This document shows positions 22,316 to 33,480 of a DNA stretch of 64,000 nt, in pieces (position 1 is the stretch's first letter; every line of letters starts with the position of its first letter). A program made the position numbers and the translations under genes. The stretch is from Pseudomonas sp. P5_109. GTDB taxonomy: Bacteria > Pseudomonadota > Gammaproteobacteria > Pseudomonadales > Pseudomonadaceae. A model generated the notes under the pieces. That model was given only the letters and a program-made list of their open reading frames with translations. It was not told the DNA's origin and did not search any database. The stretch lies in the NCBI RefSeq assembly GCF_034009455.1, contig NZ_CP125380.1, positions 5,593,501 through 5,657,500 on the forward strand. Reading direction: 5' to 3'.

Positions 22316-22351
22316 GCAGCGGCTACGCTGGCCACTTGTTCCTTGTCTGCG

Positions 22352-24397
22352 ATGAATCCGATGCCATTGCGCCAGCGCCTTGAAAACCTGCCCGTCGGCC
22401 AGAAACTGCTGGCCGCCCTGCTGGTACTGATGGTCACCGTCCTGCTGGTTGCCAACCTGACCTTTATCAGCGCCGCCTACTACATATCCCAGGAAAGCAT
22501 GGCGCCACAGGCCCTGCAGACCATCGGCCGACTGGTATCGAACCCGAGCCTGGTGTCCGAAGCCCTGGAATCGCCGCAAAGCGCCGAGCGCCTGCTCAAC
22601 GAACTCAACAGTTATTCACCGCTGCGCGCAGCAGTCCTGTATGACGGAAAGGGCGAACAGTTGGCGCAACTGCAGCGCGGCGACAAACTGGAGTTGCCGA
22701 AACGGTTCCGGCATATCGAAGACTGGCAGGTGACCGAGTTTCGCAGCAACCAGGTCATCACCCTGCCCCGCCCCGGAACCGCACCAGGGCATTTGCTGTT
22801 GGTCGCCAGCAGTGAACTGCCAGTGGCGTTCTACACCGGGACCCTGACGGCCAGCCTGGGCATTCTGATTTTCAGTGTGCTGCTGTGGCTGATCATCGCC
22901 CGCCAGATCAAGCGCCTGATTACCCGGCCGATCCATCAGCTCGAAGAGTTGTCCCGCCAGGTAACCCGTGAAGAAAACTACGCACTGCGTGCTTCGCGAG
23001 GCAACCACGATGAAATCGGCAGCCTCGCCGAGGCGTTCAACACCATGCTCTCGCGTATCGAGGCCCGGGAGCAGCAACTCAAACGTGCCCGGGACGACTC
23101 CCAGGCTGCCTACGACCAGGCCCAGGGCCTGGCGGAAGAAACCCGCCATACCAACCGCAAGCTGGAGCTGGAAGTCCAGGTGCGCAGCAAGATCGAGAAA
23201 AAGCTCACCGGCTTCCAGAACTACCTCAACAGCATCATTGACTCCATGCCGTCGGCATTGATCGCCCTCGACGAACAGCTCTATGTGACGCAATGGAACC
23301 AGGAAGCGAGCGCCCTTTCCGGCACTCGCCTCGACGAAGCCCTGAACCAGCCGATTTTCCTTGCCTTCGAACCGCTCAAGCCGTTCCTGCCGCAACTCAA
23401 GCAAACGGTCGAACAACACACGGTGGCCAAGATCGAACGTGTCACCTGGCTCAAGGACGAAGAGCCCCGCCACTACGCCCTGACTTTCTACCCGTTGATG
23501 GGCGGCGCCGGGCGTGGTGTGGTGATCCGGATCGACGACATCACCCAGCGCCTGTCCCTGGAAGAGATGATGGTGCAGTCGGAGAAAATGCTCTCGGTTG
23601 GCGGTCTTGCCGCCGGCATGGCCCACGAGATCAACAACCCACTGGGTGCGATACTGCACAACGTGCAAAACATTCGCCGACGCCTGTCCCCCGATCTGCC
23701 GAAGAACCTGGAAGTAGCCGAACAGGCCGCAATCGAACTGGCGACGGTCAATCAGTACCTGCAAATCCGCGAAGTGCCGCAGTTGCTCGACGGCATCCAG
23801 CAGGCCGGCGCCCGGGCCGCCAAAATCGTCACCCACATGCTCAGTTTCAGCCGTCGCAGCACCCGTCAAATGGCCCCGTGCGATCTGCCCGCCCTGATCG
23901 ATCAGGCGGTAGAGATTGCCGGCAACGATTTCGACCTGGCGATCGGCTTCGATTTCAAGGGCCAGGCCATCATTCGTCAGTTCGATCCGGCGCTGGGTCC
24001 GGTACCCGGCACCGCCAACGAACTGGAGCAAGTGCTGCTCAACCTGTTGAAAAACGCCGCGCAAGCCATCCACCAGCGCGAAGACGACAGCGAGCCGGGG
24101 CGGATCATTCTGCGCACCCGGCTGAATCCGCCATGGGCGGAAATCCAGGTCGAGGACAACGGCATCGGCATGAGCGAAAGCGTGCGCAAACGCACCTTCG
24201 AGCCGTTCTTCACGACCAAGGAAATCGGCCAGGGCACCGGCCTTGGACTGTCGGTGTCGTATTTCATCATCACCAACAACCACAAGGGGCAGATGGAAGT
24301 GCAATCGACCCTGGGCCAAGGCACGTGCTTCACCTTGCGCCTGCCCCTGGCGAGCACGCCACCTGTCTCGCAAGAACTCAATCTGCTATCGAGGTAA
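22352..24397 (+). CDS. Sensor histidine kinase (HAMP-PAS-HisKA-HATPase)
   Basis: A 681-residue membrane sensor kinase. TM1 is near residues 17-40, a small periplasmic domain follows, TM2 is near 170-193, then HAMP, a coiled coil and PAS (about 285-395). The phospho-acceptor His is near residue 425 in AAGMAHEINNPLGAI, and the ATPase has NLLKNAAQAI, DNGIGM and GTGLGLS boxes. ATG 22352 is preferred to a TTG three codons earlier. No response regulator is adjacent. By position it corresponds to a P. aeruginosa kinase (PA4398, from memory) reported to affect swarming. It is two bases from the cobalamin adenosyltransferase gene, so the two share a transcript. Confidence 0.93.
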   Translation: MNPMPLRQRLENLPVGQKLLAALLVLMVTVLLVANLTFISAAYYISQESMAPQALQTIGRLVSNPSLVSEALESPQSAERLLNELNSYSPLRAAVLYDGKGEQLAQLQRGDKLELPKRFRHIEDWQVTEFRSNQVITLPRPGTAPGHLLLVASSELPVAFYTGTLTASLGILIFSVLLWLIIARQIKRLITRPIHQLEELSRQVTREENYALRASRGNHDEIGSLAEAFNTMLSRIEAREQQLKRARDDSQAAYDQAQGLAEETRHTNRKLELEVQVRSKIEKKLTGFQNYLNSIIDSMPSALIALDEQLYVTQWNQEASALSGTRLDEALNQPIFLAFEPLKPFLPQLKQTVEQHTVAKIERVTWLKDEEPRHYALTFYPLMGGAGRGVVIRIDDITQRLSLEEMMVQSEKMLSVGGLAAGMAHEINNPLGAILHNVQNIRRRLSPDLPKNLEVAEQAAIELATVNQYLQIREVPQLLDGIQQAGARAAKIVTHMLSFSRRSTRQMAPCDLPALIDQAVEIAGNDFDLAIGFDFKGQAIIRQFDPALGPVPGTANELEQVLLNLLKNAAQAIHQREDDSEPGRIILRTRLNPPWAEIQVEDNGIGMSESVRKRTFEPFFTTKEIGQGTGLGLSVSYFIITNNHKGQMEVQSTLGQGTCFTLRLPLASTPPVSQELNLLSR

Positions 24398-24399
24398 CC

Positions 24400-24981
24400 A
24401 TGGGCTTTCGCTTGTCGAAGATTTACACCCGCACTGGCGACAAAGGCGAGACCGGGCTGGGCGACGGACGCCGCGTACCCAAGGATCACCCGCGCATTGA
24501 AGCAATCGGTGAGGTCGATACGCTGAACAGCCAGGTTGGGGTACTCCTGGCCGGGCTGGCGGCAGAAACCGCCCGGTTTCCAGGCTTGAACGAAGTGATC
24601 GAGGTATTGGCTCCCTGCCAGCATCGGTTATTTGATCTGGGTGGCGAACTGGCGATGCCGGTGTATCAAGCGTTGAATGCAGCGGAAATCGAACGCCTGG
24701 AAGCCGCGATCGATGTATGGAATGAAGAGTTGGGACCGCTGGAAAACTTCATCTTGCCTGGCGGCTCGACGCTGATTGCCCAGGCTCATGTCTGTCGAAG
24801 CCTGGCCCGCAGCGCAGAGCGGCGGTGTCAGCAACTCAATGCGATTGAGCCGTTGGCCGGGGTTGGCCTGGCGTACATCAATCGATTGTCGGACTTGCTG
24901 TTTGTGGTGGCGCGGCTGATTGCCAAGCGTCAGGGAGTGACGGAGATTCTTTGGCAGCCTGCGGCGAAACCTGAGGTTTAG
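24400..24981 (+). CDS. Cob(I)alamin adenosyltransferase, PduO type
   Basis: A 193-residue enzyme that transfers adenosyl from ATP to cob(I)alamin to make adenosylcobalamin. It has the N-terminal ATP-binding loop YTRTGDKGETGLGDG and the family segments ENFILPGGS and CRSLARSAERR. ATG 24400 lies 2 bases after the kinase stop with GAGG just before it. The C-terminal end LAYINRLSDLLFVVAR is complete. Confidence 0.94.
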   Translation: MGFRLSKIYTRTGDKGETGLGDGRRVPKDHPRIEAIGEVDTLNSQVGVLLAGLAAETARFPGLNEVIEVLAPCQHRLFDLGGELAMPVYQALNAAEIERLEAAIDVWNEELGPLENFILPGGSTLIAQAHVCRSLARSAERRCQQLNAIEPLAGVGLAYINRLSDLLFVVARLIAKRQGVTEILWQPAAKPEV

Positions 24982-24994
24982 TCGGCGCCTCTCG

Positions 24995-25079
24995 GGCCCC
25001 TTCGCGAGCAAGCCCGCTCCCACAGTGGATTTGTGGCACTCACAAAACCTGTGGGAGCGGGCTTGCCCGCGAAGAGGCC
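24995..25079. repeat. REPIN, class A, opposite orientation
   Basis: The arms run GGCCCCTTCGCGAGCAAGCC and its inverse, with cores facing inward, between convergent adenosyltransferase and mutT genes. Confidence 0.92.
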
Positions 25080-25097
25080 AGCAGGAGCGCTACAAAA

Positions 25098-26042
25098 TCA
25101 GGCCTCAGGCCAAAACGCCCGAATCCCCGCCACACCCTGCGCACCCGCCGCCCAGGCTTTCTCGACCTCGGCCGGGCCAACACCGCCGAGCAGGAACACC
25201 GGCTTGCTGAACCCTTCGATCAAGCTTGAAGCCTGCTCCCAACCCAACGGCTCGGCACCAGGATGCGTCAAAGTCGGTTGAACCGGCGACAGGGTCACGA
25301 AATCCACCCCCATCTGTTCGGCCAGTGCCAGCTCTTCAGCGTTATGGCACGACGCCGCAAGCCAACGCGACGCCGGTAGCGGTCGCCCAGCCGCGGCGTA
25401 CTTGCGCAGCTGCGCCGAGGTAATGTGCCAACCCGCGGACGGGAAGTCGCCCAGCCATTCGAACGGCCCCTTGATCATCAACTGTGCCTTACCGGCACAC
25501 AGGCCCACCGCATCGACAGCCAGGTCGCGATACTTCGGATCGTAACCGTTCGGTGCACGCAACTGGATCAGCTTGATGCCTCCCGCGATGGCTTTCTGGA
25601 TTCCCCGCAGCAAGGCCGGTGTTTCCAGATCTTCCGGGGTAATCAAGTACTGAGCGGGTAATTTCGCGGCCGCGACGATCGGCTGATTGGCCTCCGGGAA
25701 CTCGTAATTCGACAAATCACGAGGTGCCACCCAGGCCAGCGGTTGTCCCTCGGCACCATGGGGCTCGCCGGAAAACGCCGAGACTTCCCAGACATCCAGC
25801 AACACCTGCTTGTCCGGGTAATCGTGCCGAATTTTGATCAACGGGCGCGCCGCGCCAACCACAATGCCCAGTTCCTCATGGAGTTCGCGGGCCAGTGCGG
25901 TTTCGACCGACTCGTCGGCCTCGACCTTGCCCCCGGGAAACTCCCACAGACCACCCTGATGCTGTGAATCAGCACGGCGGGCGATCAGGATTTGGCCACT
26001 GCCATCGCGGATGACGGCGGCGGCGACATGCACTCGTTTCAC
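25098..26042 (-). CDS. mutT: MutT Nudix hydrolase fused to a ThiE/TenI-like domain
   Basis: A 314-residue two-domain protein. Residues 1-130 are a MutT domain with a full Nudix box (GGKVEADESVETALARELHE, then ELGI), expected to remove 8-oxo-dGTP. Residues about 145-314 are a TIM-barrel of the thiamine-phosphate-synthase/TenI family (IKLIQLRAP, VDFVTLSPVQPT and GGVGPAE). GTG 26042 is the start, overlapping the upstream gst stop by four bases. The fusion is usual in pseudomonads. The second domain may be enzymatically altered, since key pyrophosphate-binding residues cannot be confirmed by eye. Confidence 0.93.
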   Translation of the reverse strand: MKRVHVAAAVIRDGSGQILIARRADSQHQGGLWEFPGGKVEADESVETALARELHEELGIVVGAARPLIKIRHDYPDKQVLLDVWEVSAFSGEPHGAEGQPLAWVAPRDLSNYEFPEANQPIVAAAKLPAQYLITPEDLETPALLRGIQKAIAGGIKLIQLRAPNGYDPKYRDLAVDAVGLCAGKAQLMIKGPFEWLGDFPSAGWHITSAQLRKYAAAGRPLPASRWLAASCHNAEELALAEQMGVDFVTLSPVQPTLTHPGAEPLGWEQASSLIEGFSKPVFLLGGVGPAEVEKAWAAGAQGVAGIRAFWPEA

Positions 26043-26671
26043 TTTTCCAACTCCTCCAGTCCGGCCTTCTGCCAGGCCTTGAACGCCGGCCATTGGTAGA
26101 GGGTATCGACATAGGCTTCGTCAGTGGCAGACAGTTTTACCTGATAGGTGCGCAAGCGCACGGCAATCGGCGCAAAAAACACGTCAGCCAGACTGATATG
26201 ACCAAACAGGTACGGCCCGGTTTCAGTCGCGGCGGCACGGCATTCAGCCCACAGCGCCGACATGCGTTCGATGTCGGCCTGAACGTCAGCCGGGATCGGC
26301 GACAAAGGGGCATCATGGCTCAGGTCGAACGGCATGTTGCCGCGCATGGCAAAGAATCCACTGTGCATCTGCGCACACGCCGAGCGCGCCTGGGCGCGGG
26401 CGGCGGTGTCTTTGGGCCAGAGGCCGGCGGCCGGGAACTGTTCCGCCAGGTATTCGGCAATCGCCAGGGAGTCGGCGATGGTGCCGTGTTCGGTTTTCAG
26501 CAGCGGGACCTTGCCGGTCGGCGAATGCTTGAGCAGACGCTCGCGGGTGTCGGGCTGGTTCAGCTTGATCAGTTCTTCGGTATAGGCGGCGCCAGCCAGA
26601 TCGAGGGCCAGGGCACCACGCAGGGACCAGGAGGAATGCAGTTTGTCGCCGATGATCAGGTGCAGGCTCAT
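26039..26671 (-). CDS. Glutathione S-transferase family protein
   Basis: A 210-residue GST with an N-terminal thioredoxin-like domain (LIIGDKLHSSWSLRGALAL, cis-Pro region GKVPLLKTE and the glutathione motif ADSLAIAEYL) and an all-helical C-terminal domain. It is the zeta-like type often labelled a maleylacetoacetate-isomerase relative, but the substrate is unknown. Its stop overlaps the mutT start, so they are coupled. Confidence 0.9.
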   Translation of the reverse strand: MSLHLIIGDKLHSSWSLRGALALDLAGAAYTEELIKLNQPDTRERLLKHSPTGKVPLLKTEHGTIADSLAIAEYLAEQFPAAGLWPKDTAARAQARSACAQMHSGFFAMRGNMPFDLSHDAPLSPIPADVQADIERMSALWAECRAAATETGPYLFGHISLADVFFAPIAVRLRTYQVKLSATDEAYVDTLYQWPAFKAWQKAGLEELEK

Positions 26672-26727
26672 GTTCGGGACCTTTTGATGAGGGGACAGGC
26701 CAAAATCTCTGGCGTCTGGTCGTCAGC

Positions 26728-26815
26728 CTTCGCGAGCAAGCCCGCTCCCACAGTGATCGCGTTGAACACAACGTTTGTGTACGCCACTGAACCTGTGGGA
26801 GCGGGCTTGCTCACC
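26728..26815. repeat. REPIN, class A
   Basis: CTTCGCGAGCAAGCCCGCTC and an inverted copy frame a loop of about 45 bases between argJ and gst, which are on the same strand. The right arm is diverged at its inner end (TTGCTCACC). Confidence 0.9.
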
Positions 26816-26844
26816 AATGGGACGACTCGGTCTTGAGCCGCGTA

Positions 26845-28062
26845 TTAAGTACGGTACTCGGCGTTGATCTTCACGTACTCGTGGGACAGGTCGGTGGTCC
26901 AGATGGTTTCGCTGCAATCGCCACGACCCAGCTCAATACGAATCGTGATTTCTTCCTGCTGCATCACCGCCGAGCCCTGGGCTTCGGTGTAGGTCGCCGC
27001 ACGCGCGCCACGGCTGGCAATGCACACGTCGCCGAGGAACACATCGATCTTGCTCACGTCCAGGTCAGGTACGCCGGCACGACCAACCGCGGCCAGGATA
27101 CGACCCCAGTTCGGATCGGAAGCAAACAACGCGGTCTTGATCAGCGGCGAGTGAGCCACGGTGTAACCGACGTCCAGGCATTCCTGGTGATTGCCACCGC
27201 CGTTGACTTCAACGGTGACGAACTTGGTCGCGCCTTCGCCGTCGCGCACGATGGCCTGGGCCACGTCCATGCACACTTCGAATACCGCTTGCTTCAGCTT
27301 GGCGAACAACTCGCCTTCGGCACGGGTGATTTCCGGCAGCGCGGCCTGACCCGTGGCGATCAGCATGCAGCAGTCGTTGGTCGAGGTATCACCATCGATG
27401 GTGATGCGGTTGAACGACTTGTTGGCGCCATCGAGCATCAGGTTTTGCAACACGTCGCGGGAAACCTTGGCGTCGGTGGCGATATAACCGAGCATGGTCG
27501 CCATGTTCGGGCGAATCATGCCCGCACCCTTGCTGATGCCGGTGACGGTGATGGTCACGCCGTCATGCTGGAACTGACGGCTCGCGCCTTTTGGCAGGGT
27601 GTCGGTGGTCATGATGCCGGTGGCGGCAGCTTCCCAGTTGTGGATCGACAGATCATCGAGGGCTGCTTGCAGCGCACCTTCGATTTTTTCCACGGGCAGC
27701 GGCTCGCCGATCACGCCGGTGGAGTACGGCAGCACCTGGCTGGCATCGACACCCGTCAGCTCGGCCAGCTTGGCGCAGGTGCGCTCGGCAGCAGCCAGGC
27801 CTGGCTCGCCGGTGCCGGCGTTGGCATTGCCGGTATTGGTCAGCAGGTAACGCACCGGGCCTTGCACGCGTTGCTTGGCCAGGATCACCGGTGCGGCGCA
27901 AAAGGCGTTCAAGGTGAACACGCCGGCAACCGTGGAGCCTTCAACACAGCGCATGACCACAACATCCTTGCGCCCCGGGCGCTTGATGCCGGCCGAGGCA
28001 ATACCGAGTTCAAAACCGGCAACCGGGTGCAACGTTGGCAAAGGACCAAGACCAACAGCCAT
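26845..28062 (-). CDS. argJ: Bifunctional ornithine acetyltransferase / N-acetylglutamate synthase
   Basis: ArgJ moves the acetyl group from N-acetylornithine to glutamate in the arginine cycle. The 405-residue precursor has the self-cleavage site at Ala188-Thr189 in [14 protein letters not shown], which yields alpha and beta chains with Thr as nucleophile. [11 protein letters not shown] and the C-terminal [12 protein letters not shown] are also typical. ATG 28062 fits. It is downstream of secA on the same strand, with a terminator between. Confidence 0.97.
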   Translation of the reverse strand: MAVGLGPLPTLHPVAGFELGIASAGIKRPGRKDVVVMRCVEGSTVAGVFTLNAFCAAPVILAKQRVQGPVRYLLTNTGNANAGTGEPGLAAAERTCAKLAELTGVDASQVLPYSTGVIGEPLPVEKIEGALQAALDDLSIHNWEAAATGIMTTDTLPKGASRQFQHDGVTITVTGISKGAGMIRPNMATMLGYIATDAKVSRDVLQNLMLDGANKSFNRITIDGDTSTNDCCMLIATGQAALPEITRAEGELFAKLKQAVFEVCMDVAQAIVRDGEGATKFVTVEVNGGGNHQECLDVGYTVAHSPLIKTALFASDPNWGRILAAVGRAGVPDLDVSKIDVFLGDVCIASRGARAATYTEAQGSAVMQQEEITIRIELGRGDCSETIWTTDLSHEYVKINAEYRT

Positions 28063-28124
28063 GAATGCGCTCCTCTAAAAATGATGTCAGCAACCGTTTC
28101 AGCAAAAACGGTGGTTCGAATGGT

Positions 28125-28157
28125 AAAACGCCGCGACGGCAGAAGCCGGTCGCGGCG
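28125..28157 (-). terminator. Terminator of secA
   Basis: On the minus strand CGCCGCGAC and GTCGCGGCG pair around a short loop, followed by TTTT. It lies about 30 bases past the secA stop. Confidence 0.75.
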
Positions 28158-28184
28158 CGGGTATTTCAGCGATTGAAACGGGTT

Positions 28185-30920
<2,736 letters not shown>

Positions 30921-31227
30921 ATCGGCAGGATCTTCCACACTAAAGGGATGGAGGGCGGCCCCGTGAGTCGCCCGTGCAGCCCTCATGGCCGCATGCGAAC
31001 GAGCATTCTACCCGGAAACGGTGGTGAGGAAAGTGGCGAAATTCCACGATGCTGGCACTGCGCTTTGACGGGGCTCACTTTAAATAGGGGCGTTTTGCTC
31101 AACTTCAAGCCGTTGAGGGCAGAAGTTAGTTGTTGATTTAATGGGTAAAGCACCCACAAAAGCAATGGGCGGGTGCATCCGGTGCTTTCTGCTACCATGG
31201 CGCCTCTGTTACTTCAGGTGTCTGATC
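30921..31227. other. Divergent secA/dciA promoter region
   Basis: 307 bases without a gene. An inverted pair AAAGCACC (31147-31154) and GGTGCTTT (31181-31188) precedes an extended -10-like TGCTACCAT (31190-31198), about 30 bases before the dciA start. No secM-like leader gene is seen. Confidence 0.5.
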
Positions 31228-31683
31228 ATGGCATTTCGCCCACTTACGGCCAAAGTACCTGCCGTTCTATTACGCGAAGCCAAGCCGCTGAAAGCCATTC
31301 TCGGCCACGCTCAACGCCTGGGTCATCTGCAACGCTTGCTCGAGAGCCAACTGCAGCCCGCCGCTCGCGAGCATTGCCATGTGGCTTCCTGGCGCGAAGG
31401 CAGTTTGTTGCTGATTGTCACAGACGGTCATTGGGCAACCCGCCTGCGCTACCAGCAAAAGCGCCTGCAACGGCAACTGCAAATGTTCGACGAATTTGCC
31501 AACCTGACACGAATCCTGTTCAAGGTGCAGCCACCTACCGTCCAGCGGGGCGCGACCGGGCACACCATGGACCTGTCGCACGATGCTGCGGCAACTATTC
31601 AGGCCACGGCCGACGGGATCAGCGATCCGAACCTGCGGGCGGCGCTGGAGCGACTGGCGGCGCACGCCAAATCCAAAACCTGA
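31228..31683 (+). CDS. dciA: DciA-like DUF721 protein
   Basis: A 151-residue DUF721 protein; DciA proteins of this family load or recruit the DnaB helicase in bacteria without DnaC/DnaI. The N-terminal half (LKAILGHAQRLGHLQRLLE, then VASWREGSLLLIVTDGHWATRLRY) is the recognisable KH-like domain, and the C-terminus is low in conservation. ATG 31228 is preferred over upstream in-frame starts because the extension is Cys-rich and unlike the family. Location beside secA is conserved. Confidence 0.85.
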   Translation: MAFRPLTAKVPAVLLREAKPLKAILGHAQRLGHLQRLLESQLQPAAREHCHVASWREGSLLLIVTDGHWATRLRYQQKRLQRQLQMFDEFANLTRILFKVQPPTVQRGATGHTMDLSHDAAATIQATADGISDPNLRAALERLAAHAKSKT

Positions 31684-31693
31684 CACAGAAACC

Positions 31694-31783
31694 TTGTGGG
31701 AGCGGGCTTGCTCGCGAAAGCGCTACATCAGTCACATCAATGTTGAATGTGCTGACGCCCTCGCGAGCAAGCCCGCTTCCACT
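31694..31783. repeat. REPIN, class A
   Basis: TTGTGGGAGCGGGCTTGCTC with its inverse ending GCCCGCTTCCACT, between convergent dciA and the HerA-like gene. The right arm has one transition. Confidence 0.92.
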
Positions 31784-31804
31784 GTCAGACTGTACTCGCT
31801 CAAG

Positions 31805-33292
31805 TTAGCGGCGTTTGCTGCCGCCCAGTAATGAGCCCATCAAGCCGCGCACCAACTGTCGGCCAATCTGGTTCGCCGCCTGTTGCATCGCCGATTTCAG
31901 CGCCTTCCCTGCCGCGGTTCCAAGAAACTCCCCGGCCTGCTCGGTGAAGCTTGGCTCCTCGGGTGCCGGTTTACCCGGTGCCGCTTCCGGTGCCGGCGCC
32001 AGGCCCTTGCGCGCCATCAGCACCTCATAGGCCGATTCACGGTCAACCGGTTTGTCATACCGCCCCTGCAACGGCGACCCGGCAATCAGCGCCGTGCGCT
32101 CGGCATCGGTCAAAGGCCCGATCCGCGATTGCGGCGGCGCTACCAGCACCCGCTGGACCATTTCCGGCGTGCCCTTTTCCTGCAAGGTGCCGACCAGCGC
32201 CTCGCCGATCCCGAGCTCGGTCAACACTGACAACGTATCGAACGCCGGATTCGGCCGGAAACCTTCGGCTACCGCGCGCAGGGACTTCTGCTCTTTGGCG
32301 GTGAACGCACGCAAGCCGTGCTGGATACGCAAGCCCAATTGCGCCAGCACATCATCCGGCAGGTCACCCGGCGATTGCGTGACGAAATACACGCCCACGC
32401 CTTTCGAACGAATCAGCCTCACGACTTGTTCCAGACGGTCACGCAACGCCTGGGGCGTACCGTTGAACAGCAAGTGCGCCTCGTCGAAGAATAGCGCCAG
32501 CAATGGTTTGTCGGCATCGCCACGCTCAGGCAGTTGCTCGAACAGCTCAGCCAGCAGCCACAGCAGGAACGTCGCATAGACCTTCGGTGCTTCGTGCACA
32601 AGACGGCTGGCATCAAGCAAATGAATGCGCCCGCGGCCATCCGCAGTGGGCTGGAGGATGTCTTCGAGTTGCAGCGCCGGCTCGCCGAACAAGGCTTCGG
32701 CGCCTTGTTGCTCCAGGGTCGCCAGACGTCTGAGCAGCGCCTGACTGGAGCCGGTGGTCATCAATGCCGCATCGTCGCCCAGCAACTCGGGATTGTCCCG
32801 CAGGTGATTGAGCAACGCCTTCAGGTCCTTGAGATCGAGCAACAACAGGCCTTCGCGGTCCGCCACCTTGAACGCCGCGTACAGTGCCGACTGCTGACTG
32901 TCGGTCAGTTCCAGCAGGCTGCCCAGCAGCAGCGGCCCCATTTCACTCAAGGTAGTACGTAAAGGATGACCGGACTGACCGTGTACGTCCCACAACGTCA
33001 CCGGATAAGCCTGAGGCTTGTGGTTGAGCCAGGGCATCCCGGCAATCCGCTCGGCGATCTTGCCCTGAGGGTTGCCGGCGGCACCCAGGCCGCACAGGTC
33101 GCCCTTGATGTCGGCGGCGAACACCGCTACGCCGGCATCGCTGAAGGCTTCGGCCAATCGTTGCAAAGTGACGGTTTTGCCGGTGCCGGTCGCGCCCGCG
33201 ATCAAACCGTGGCGGTTCGCCAGGCGCATGGCCTGGGCAATCGGCTGTCCTGTGAGATCGGCGCCGATAACGAGTTGCAGTGAGTCAGGCAT
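31805..33292 (-). CDS. HerA-like ATPase (DUF853)
   Basis: A 495-residue ATPase of the HerA/FtsK superfamily with Walker A AGATGTGKTVTLQ (near residue 35), Walker B LLALFFDEAHLLF and a Gly-rich C-terminal tail (GRQLVRGLMGSLLGGSKRR). DUF853 proteins are widespread and often called YjgR; their role is unknown, with DNA or membrane translocation suggested. ATG 33292 has GGGTGA just upstream; ATG 33304 in the same frame is weaker. No NurA nuclease neighbour is present. Confidence 0.9.
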   Translation of the reverse strand: MPDSLQLVIGADLTGQPIAQAMRLANRHGLIAGATGTGKTVTLQRLAEAFSDAGVAVFAADIKGDLCGLGAAGNPQGKIAERIAGMPWLNHKPQAYPVTLWDVHGQSGHPLRTTLSEMGPLLLGSLLELTDSQQSALYAAFKVADREGLLLLDLKDLKALLNHLRDNPELLGDDAALMTTGSSQALLRRLATLEQQGAEALFGEPALQLEDILQPTADGRGRIHLLDASRLVHEAPKVYATFLLWLLAELFEQLPERGDADKPLLALFFDEAHLLFNGTPQALRDRLEQVVRLIRSKGVGVYFVTQSPGDLPDDVLAQLGLRIQHGLRAFTAKEQKSLRAVAEGFRPNPAFDTLSVLTELGIGEALVGTLQEKGTPEMVQRVLVAPPQSRIGPLTDAERTALIAGSPLQGRYDKPVDRESAYEVLMARKGLAPAPEAAPGKPAPEEPSFTEQAGEFLGTAAGKALKSAMQQAANQIGRQLVRGLMGSLLGGSKRR

Positions 33293-33307
33293 TTGGTCAC
33301 CCATGAT

Positions 33308-33334
33308 TAATCTTTGGTCCTACACGGCCGATAG
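33308..33334 (+). promoter_or_regulatory. FliA (sigma-28) type promoter for the chemoreceptor gene
   Basis: TAAT (33308-33311), exactly 15 bases, then GCCGATAG (33327-33334), against the consensus TAAA-N15-GCCGATAA. It points to the chemoreceptor gene at 33481, giving a leader of about 135 bases. It starts four bases from the divergent ATG 33304, so it overlaps the leader of the HerA-like gene. Confidence 0.65.
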
Positions 33335-33480
33335 AGATAACGACAAAGCAGTCAGACACGATCTGGTCGGAAATTTCCCTAAGGAGAGTCGGAAAATTCA
33401 CTTGCTTTCAAACTTGCCCGTAATGCGCCTCTTTATAAAAGCACGCGCTGGACATTAAGACCTTAGCGGAACCCCAAGCC

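Noticed and set aside
22616..24373. Minus-strand 585-codon frame opposite the sensor kinase
   Set aside because: The plus-strand reading contains complete HAMP, PAS, HisKA and ATPase motifs; the opposite frame has none.
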